Assembly (NCBI GenBank): GCA_964449075.1
Contig: CAYVBJ010000013.1
Coordinates: 1-64,000 of the forward strand
Direction of reading: 5' to 3'
Length of the DNA: 64,000 nt
Origin: CAYVBJ01 sp964449075
GTDB lineage: Bacteria > Bacteroidota > Rhodothermia > Balneolales > Balneolaceae
The notes beneath the pieces were generated by a model. The model saw nothing but the letters and a program-made list of their open reading frames with translations. It did not search any database and was not told the DNA's origin. The translations under genes and the position numbers were made by a program. Positions 59,913 to 64,000 of this stretch are shown one piece after another. The first letter of the stretch is position 1. Each line of letters opens with the position of its first letter.

Positions 59913-62261
59913 ATGCTTAGCAATCTGAAATTCATTTATCTTTTGCTGTTATTTATGCTTTCTGCCGGAGGACAGATCTCAGCACAGCAGCTGGGAACCT
60001 GGAGAGCCAGCACTTCTTTCAACAGCATTACAGATATTACAGCCTCTGATAACAGTACCATTTGGGCAGCTACTACGGGCGGACTTATGTCGGTCGAAAA
60101 CGGGGAGGTTTCCGGTACATTTACCACAGTGAACGGGATGCATCGCCTGAGTCCGGATGTTATTGAATTTGATTCTGGTAATAACAGGTTATTCCTTGGA
60201 TATGTTGATGGAATGATTGATATATTTGATATCGATACTCAAGAGTTTACCAGGCTAGAGGATATCTTCAGAGCTTCATCATTTACTACAAGGTCTGTTA
60301 ACCAGATGAAGGTTCGTGATCAGCAGCTTTTTGTTGCCACGTCGTTTGGGATTGTTGTTTTCAATCTGAATACTCTGTTTGTGGAAGATACATTTTCAAA
60401 ACTTGGAGAGTTTGATCGTGCGATTAATATCAATGCGATAACATTTGTAAACAATAATTTATGGGCTGCCACCCAGCAGGGAGTGGCCACCGGTTCCCTG
60501 GATACCAATCTTGCAACAGATGAGAACTGGATTAATTTTGATAGTTCCGGCGGATTTGTCGATTTACCCGTTCGGGCGATCGAATCGCTCGGCGGACGTA
60601 TCTTTGCCTCAACGGATGACCGCAACTTCGAATTTAATGGTCTGGAGTGGTCTGAGAGTACTCTCTTTACGGGAACAAATGTTATTAAATTTAAAAAAGG
60701 TACAAGTTCAGAAAGTATAATCGGAATCCAGGAGCGCCGGCTGATTCTTGTGGATGAAACGTTTGAACGGGAGATCCGGAACGTGAATACGTCCCGCCTG
60801 ACATCCGGATTTTTGATCGATGACAATTTCCGGTTTCAGCTTTTTGCAGGATCTGCAATAGATGGCCTGGGGGTATCTGCAAATTCTGATACCGGTTTTC
60901 GGTTTATCTCGCCTGAAGGGCCAAGTGTAAATCTGATCGATGGAATGACTTTCGATGAAAATACTCTGATCTCCGGCACCTCCCGTTTTTCTGACAGGGA
61001 TGCCACAATTGATAATACGAAAGGGTACCTGATAAGAAGGGAAGGAGAGTGGAATGCGTTTAATATCAATAACACCAGTACGCTTGCAGAAAACCGGTTT
61101 GATCTTGTTTTTACAACTGCTGTAACCGACTCTTTTTACTATTTTGGAAGCTGGGGAAGAGGAATTGCGAGGCACGAGAAAGAGACGGATGAAATCAGAA
61201 TTTTCAATAATGAAAATTCCACACTGGAAGGCTGGGTTGCCGATGATCCGGGTTTTCCGGTTATCAGTGGATTGCAGGCAGACAGTGAAGGACGCGTATG
61301 GGCGGTAAGCCGTTTTGGTTCCACCCCGCTCTACAACCAGCTGCCAGGTGACGAAGACTGGGTTAATTTTGCACCGCTTGGTGGATTGTCCTCTTCAGAT
61401 TTATACGTAGGCCTCTTTATTGATTCGAGAGACTGGAAGTGGGTATCTCTGCAGTCAAACAGAAGAATTGGCCAGGGGATGGTGATTATTGATACAGGTG
61501 ATCCGAATGATGAATCGGACCAGAGAGGTATAAAGCTGGTTGATGATTTCAACCAGGGGAATTTGCCAAACAACCAGGTCACCGCAATTATTGAAGATTT
61601 AAATGGTGAAGTGTGGATCGGGACTGAGCGTGGCATCGCAAAATTTGTGATACCCCAATTTATACTGGATGGATCACCCAATGATATCAGGGCACAATGG
61701 CTTATCAATGCAGATACAACTGCGGCTTCTCCTTTTCTGCTAAGAGATATTCAGGTAACAGCGATGGCTGTTAACGGGGCCAATCAAAAGTGGGTTGGCA
61801 CATCCAATGAAGGTGTTTTCCTGTTAAATGAACAGGGAAACAGAATACTGAATCAATTTACAACTGAAAATAGTCCGCTGCTTTCCAACGATATTCAGTC
61901 AATGGCTGTAAATCCTGAAAACGGCGAACTTTTTATTTCCACCAGTGTGGGGCTGATCTCTTTCCTGGATGTTCCGCGAATTGCAGAAACCAGTATGGAC
62001 AAGCTAAAAGTATTTCCAAATCCATTTGTCTATGACCGGCACGACAGAATATTTATAGACGGAATGTCTCAGGAAACAAAAGTGAGAATTCTTGCATCCA
62101 ACGGATCACTTATTCAGACGATTGAGGCAAGAGGGGGCAGAATTGAATGGAATGCAAGAGACTTTGAGGGAAAACGGGTAGGGTCTGGTGTATATCTTGT
62201 TGTTGCAATTGATGAAAACAACAGTGAAAGGGGTGTAGGAAAAGTGGTAATCATACGCTAA
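59913..62261 (+). CDS. porZ: PorZ-like type IX secretion protein (propellers plus C-terminal sorting domain)
   Basis: This 782-residue protein has a signal peptide (1 to about 25, ending ISAQQ). Two beta-propeller halves follow (about 27-320 and 330-680), with repeated blades such as NSTIWAATTGGLMSVENG, GRVWAVSRFGSTPLYN and GEVWIGTERGIAKF. A C-terminal Ig-like/T9SS sorting domain follows (about 700-782: LKVFPNPFVYDRHDRIFIDG, GSGVYLVVAIDE, ending VGKVVIIR). The layout matches PorZ, the T9SS surface protein that presents A-LPS to the sortase. A polysaccharide-initiating enzyme follows 4 bp downstream. Confidence 0.82.
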   Translation: MLSNLKFIYLLLLFMLSAGGQISAQQLGTWRASTSFNSITDITASDNSTIWAATTGGLMSVENGEVSGTFTTVNGMHRLSPDVIEFDSGNNRLFLGYVDGMIDIFDIDTQEFTRLEDIFRASSFTTRSVNQMKVRDQQLFVATSFGIVVFNLNTLFVEDTFSKLGEFDRAININAITFVNNNLWAATQQGVATGSLDTNLATDENWINFDSSGGFVDLPVRAIESLGGRIFASTDDRNFEFNGLEWSESTLFTGTNVIKFKKGTSSESIIGIQERRLILVDETFEREIRNVNTSRLTSGFLIDDNFRFQLFAGSAIDGLGVSANSDTGFRFISPEGPSVNLIDGMTFDENTLISGTSRFSDRDATIDNTKGYLIRREGEWNAFNINNTSTLAENRFDLVFTTAVTDSFYYFGSWGRGIARHEKETDEIRIFNNENSTLEGWVADDPGFPVISGLQADSEGRVWAVSRFGSTPLYNQLPGDEDWVNFAPLGGLSSSDLYVGLFIDSRDWKWVSLQSNRRIGQGMVIIDTGDPNDESDQRGIKLVDDFNQGNLPNNQVTAIIEDLNGEVWIGTERGIAKFVIPQFILDGSPNDIRAQWLINADTTAASPFLLRDIQVTAMAVNGANQKWVGTSNEGVFLLNEQGNRILNQFTTENSPLLSNDIQSMAVNPENGELFISTSVGLISFLDVPRIAETSMDKLKVFPNPFVYDRHDRIFIDGMSQETKVRILASNGSLIQTIEARGGRIEWNARDFEGKRVGSGVYLVVAIDENNSERGVGKVVIIR

Positions 62262-62265
62262 GATC

Positions 62266-64000
62266 ATGAGTAAACCGGCCGGGTATGACATTACGATTAT
62301 CATCGTCAACTACAATGTAAAAGAGTTCCTGGCTAACTGCCTGCGATCGGTTGAAAATGCATCCCGGGGATTGAATACAGAGTGTATTGTAGTAGATAAC
62401 GCCTCAAAAGATGGCTCCCTGGAATTTCTCAAAAATCGCTTCAAAGACGTTCGGTATATTGAAAATTCTGAAAATTATGGATTTGGAAAAGCAAATAATC
62501 AGGCAATACGTGAAGCAAAAGGGAAATACACACTTCTTCTGAATCCTGATACACTTCTCCAGGAAGATACACTCAGAGTTCTGATCCGTCATATGGACGA
62601 AAACAGTGACTGTGGGGCATGTGGTTGCAAAATTGTAAATCCGGATGGTACGTTTGCCCCGGAATCGAGAAGGACTGTCCCGACAATATCAACAGCACTT
62701 TTCAAGGCATCAGGACTCACTGCCCTGTTTCCGGAAAGCCGGTTATTTGGCAGGTACTATGAAAGCTGGAAAAATGAGAATGAACCGGGAGAGATTGAAG
62801 TATTATCGGGTTCTTTTATGTTTTTTCGCAGCAGTGCATTAAAGGAAGCAGGCGGTTTTGATGAACGTTTTTTTATGTATGCGGAGGATATTGATCTCTG
62901 TTACCGTGTCAGGAAAAATGGCTGGAGAATCGACTATGTACCCGAAACTTCCATTATTCACTACAAGGGAGAGAGCTCAAAACAGAATAACATGCAGTAT
63001 GTACGTCATTTTAACCGGTCTCTTTACCTCTTCTTCGAAAAGCATTATTCATCCAGGTATTCGTCCTTTTTCAGACTCATGGTTTTTATTGCCATTTTTA
63101 TCAGATCGATTGTCTCAATGAGTTCAGTATTCATCAAAAAACATCGCTTTGTGATTGTTGATCTGCTGATCCTTAACCTGGCACTTCTGATCAGCTACGC
63201 AGCGAGGTTTAACTTTGATCCGGTTGAAATTTCAAACCGGGTTCGATTTGAATTTTTGTCACTGAATCTCATTTTGTCAATATTCTATCTTATCTACGGT
63301 CAGCTATTTGGTATCGTCAGCAAGCACAGGTACTCTGTGATTGGCAGTCTGAAAGCTGTGGTGATGAGTTTTGCAACGCTGGCCGTGATTGCCTTTTTTG
63401 CAAGGGAACTTGCTTTTTCTCGTATAATATTTGCAGTAAGCGGAGTTTTGGGTTTTTTCTCAGTTGCCCTGGTACGTATACTGCGCCTGAATTTTTCCAA
63501 AGATTCGGTATCTGCCAGGGGGCGTTTCAAAACGCCGGGAATACTGATAGCGGGGGTAAGTGAAAAGACTGCAGACCTGGTAAGGAAGATTTCTGCTAAT
63601 GCCGGCAGACAAAAAAAGATACTTGGAATTATTCACCAGGAAAAGTGGGACGGTAAAACCGAGATTGAAGGTGTATCGGTAATCGGGTCCATTCAACAAC
63701 TGCCGGAGCTGATCAGGGCTACAGAAGCTGATCAAATATACTACCTTACAGATGCTCTTTCGTTCAGTGAAATCCTGAAATCGCTTGAAAAAATCAAATA
63801 CCTGGATGCTGAATCGAAAATTGTCTCATCAGATATCAACTTTTTACTTGGGAAAGCTAATGTTGAATACCTGGATGATATTGCTGTTATAGAGGCTGAT
63901 ATGTCGTTTTTAAATCCGCTGCAACGCTTTTTGAAAAGAGCTTTTGATATCGTATTTAGTTTTACAGCGATTCTGCTGCTGACCCCCTTTGTCTTTTTCG
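62266..64000 (+). CDS. GT2 glycosyltransferase fused to polyprenyl-phosphate sugar transferase (partial)
   Basis: This frame is open to the last base and continues beyond the window. The GT2 half (about 1-280) has DITIIIVNYNVKEF, VDNASKDGS, LNPDTLL and FDERFFMYAEDIDLCYR. Four or five membrane segments follow (about 265-420), then a nucleotide/CoA-binding-like domain and NPLQRFLKRAFDIVFSF, the start of a WbaP/WcaJ-type bacterial sugar transferase. It would prime and extend a surface glycan on undecaprenyl phosphate. It begins 4 bp after porZ. The 3' part is not seen. Confidence 0.85.
   Translation, partial: MSKPAGYDITIIIVNYNVKEFLANCLRSVENASRGLNTECIVVDNASKDGSLEFLKNRFKDVRYIENSENYGFGKANNQAIREAKGKYTLLLNPDTLLQEDTLRVLIRHMDENSDCGACGCKIVNPDGTFAPESRRTVPTISTALFKASGLTALFPESRLFGRYYESWKNENEPGEIEVLSGSFMFFRSSALKEAGGFDERFFMYAEDIDLCYRVRKNGWRIDYVPETSIIHYKGESSKQNNMQYVRHFNRSLYLFFEKHYSSRYSSFFRLMVFIAIFIRSIVSMSSVFIKKHRFVIVDLLILNLALLISYAARFNFDPVEISNRVRFEFLSLNLILSIFYLIYGQLFGIVSKHRYSVIGSLKAVVMSFATLAVIAFFARELAFSRIIFAVSGVLGFFSVALVRILRLNFSKDSVSARGRFKTPGILIAGVSEKTADLVRKISANAGRQKKILGIIHQEKWDGKTEIEGVSVIGSIQQLPELIRATEADQIYYLTDALSFSEILKSLEKIKYLDAESKIVSSDINFLLGKANVEYLDDIAVIEADMSFLNPLQRFLKRAFDIVFSFTAILLLTPFVFF

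Noticed and set aside
1..64000. tRNA, rRNA or tmRNA genes
   Set aside because: I looked for T-loop (GTTCGAATC-like) and CCA-ending cloverleaf patterns and found none I could support; the first 20 bases could be the end of an RNA gene but are too short.

Overview
The window reads as a chromosomal segment of a salt-tolerant member of the Bacteroidetes/FCB group, most likely Balneolota (Balneolaceae-like). This is an inference from gene content: a PorZ-like type IX secretion protein, a bacterial ceramide (sphingolipid) gene set, signal peptides and lipoboxes on many propeller and Ig-type surface proteins, a BCCT osmolyte transporter, an S-box (SAM-I) riboswitch over methionine genes, and an AT-rich base composition with few strong Shine-Dalgarno sites. 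No rRNA, tRNA, CRISPR array, prophage or transposase is visible.

Layout. 0-10 kb: an acyl-CoA dehydrogenase, a zinc-less sirtuin overlapping an SGNH-like hydrolase, an SDR, hisC, a fused 2-oxoacid dehydrogenase E1 and a membrane histidine kinase. 10-19 kb (minus strand): DUF779 and aldehyde dehydrogenase, then a full arsenic island in transcription order arsM, arsR, a metallophosphoesterase, arsD, arsA (two ATPase domains), a tandem Usp, and acr3. Two matching 16-bp palindromes upstream of arsM and arsD are candidate ArsR operators. 19-24 kb: the glycerol operon glpK-glpD-glpF with a GntR/UTRA regulator and a GTnTAnAC-type operator just upstream of glpK. 24-31 kb: surface and accessory genes. 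These are a trypsin-like lipoprotein; an AraC-type HTH frame cut off from its ATG by a CCAA repeat tract; a small exported Cys-rich peptide of NVEAL type with a propeller lipoprotein; and a large InlB-repeat/Ig-like lipoprotein.

31-38 kb: a HAD dehalogenase and a methionine locus (CoA-binding protein, metY, osmC, metX, hom) preceded by a SAM-I riboswitch with terminator and antiterminator. Its intergenic gaps hold 153-bp duplicated repeats built of about 63-nt palindromic units. 38-46 kb: an M1 aminopeptidase, a porin-BCCT-Usp osmolyte operon, a secreted amidohydrolase and a beta-barrel protein. 46-54 kb: a MEMO-like protein, endonuclease III with an unusual iron-sulphur loop, an FMN glutamate-synthase-like protein, a TIGR02757 protein, mutY and a propeller/Ig protein. 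54-59 kb: an extended SDR, a GT4 glycosyltransferase, serine palmitoyltransferase and a GNAT-like putative ceramide synthase. 59-64 kb: a putative propeller protein, PorZ, and a GT2-polyprenyl-phosphate sugar transferase fusion that runs off the window end.

The most unusual stretch is 26.19-28.15 kb. There a repeat tract that could switch reading frame precedes a regulator, followed by a Cys-rich secreted peptide with a CXXCH motif, a perfect intrinsic terminator, and a lipoprotein. Together these may form a switchable surface peptide system.
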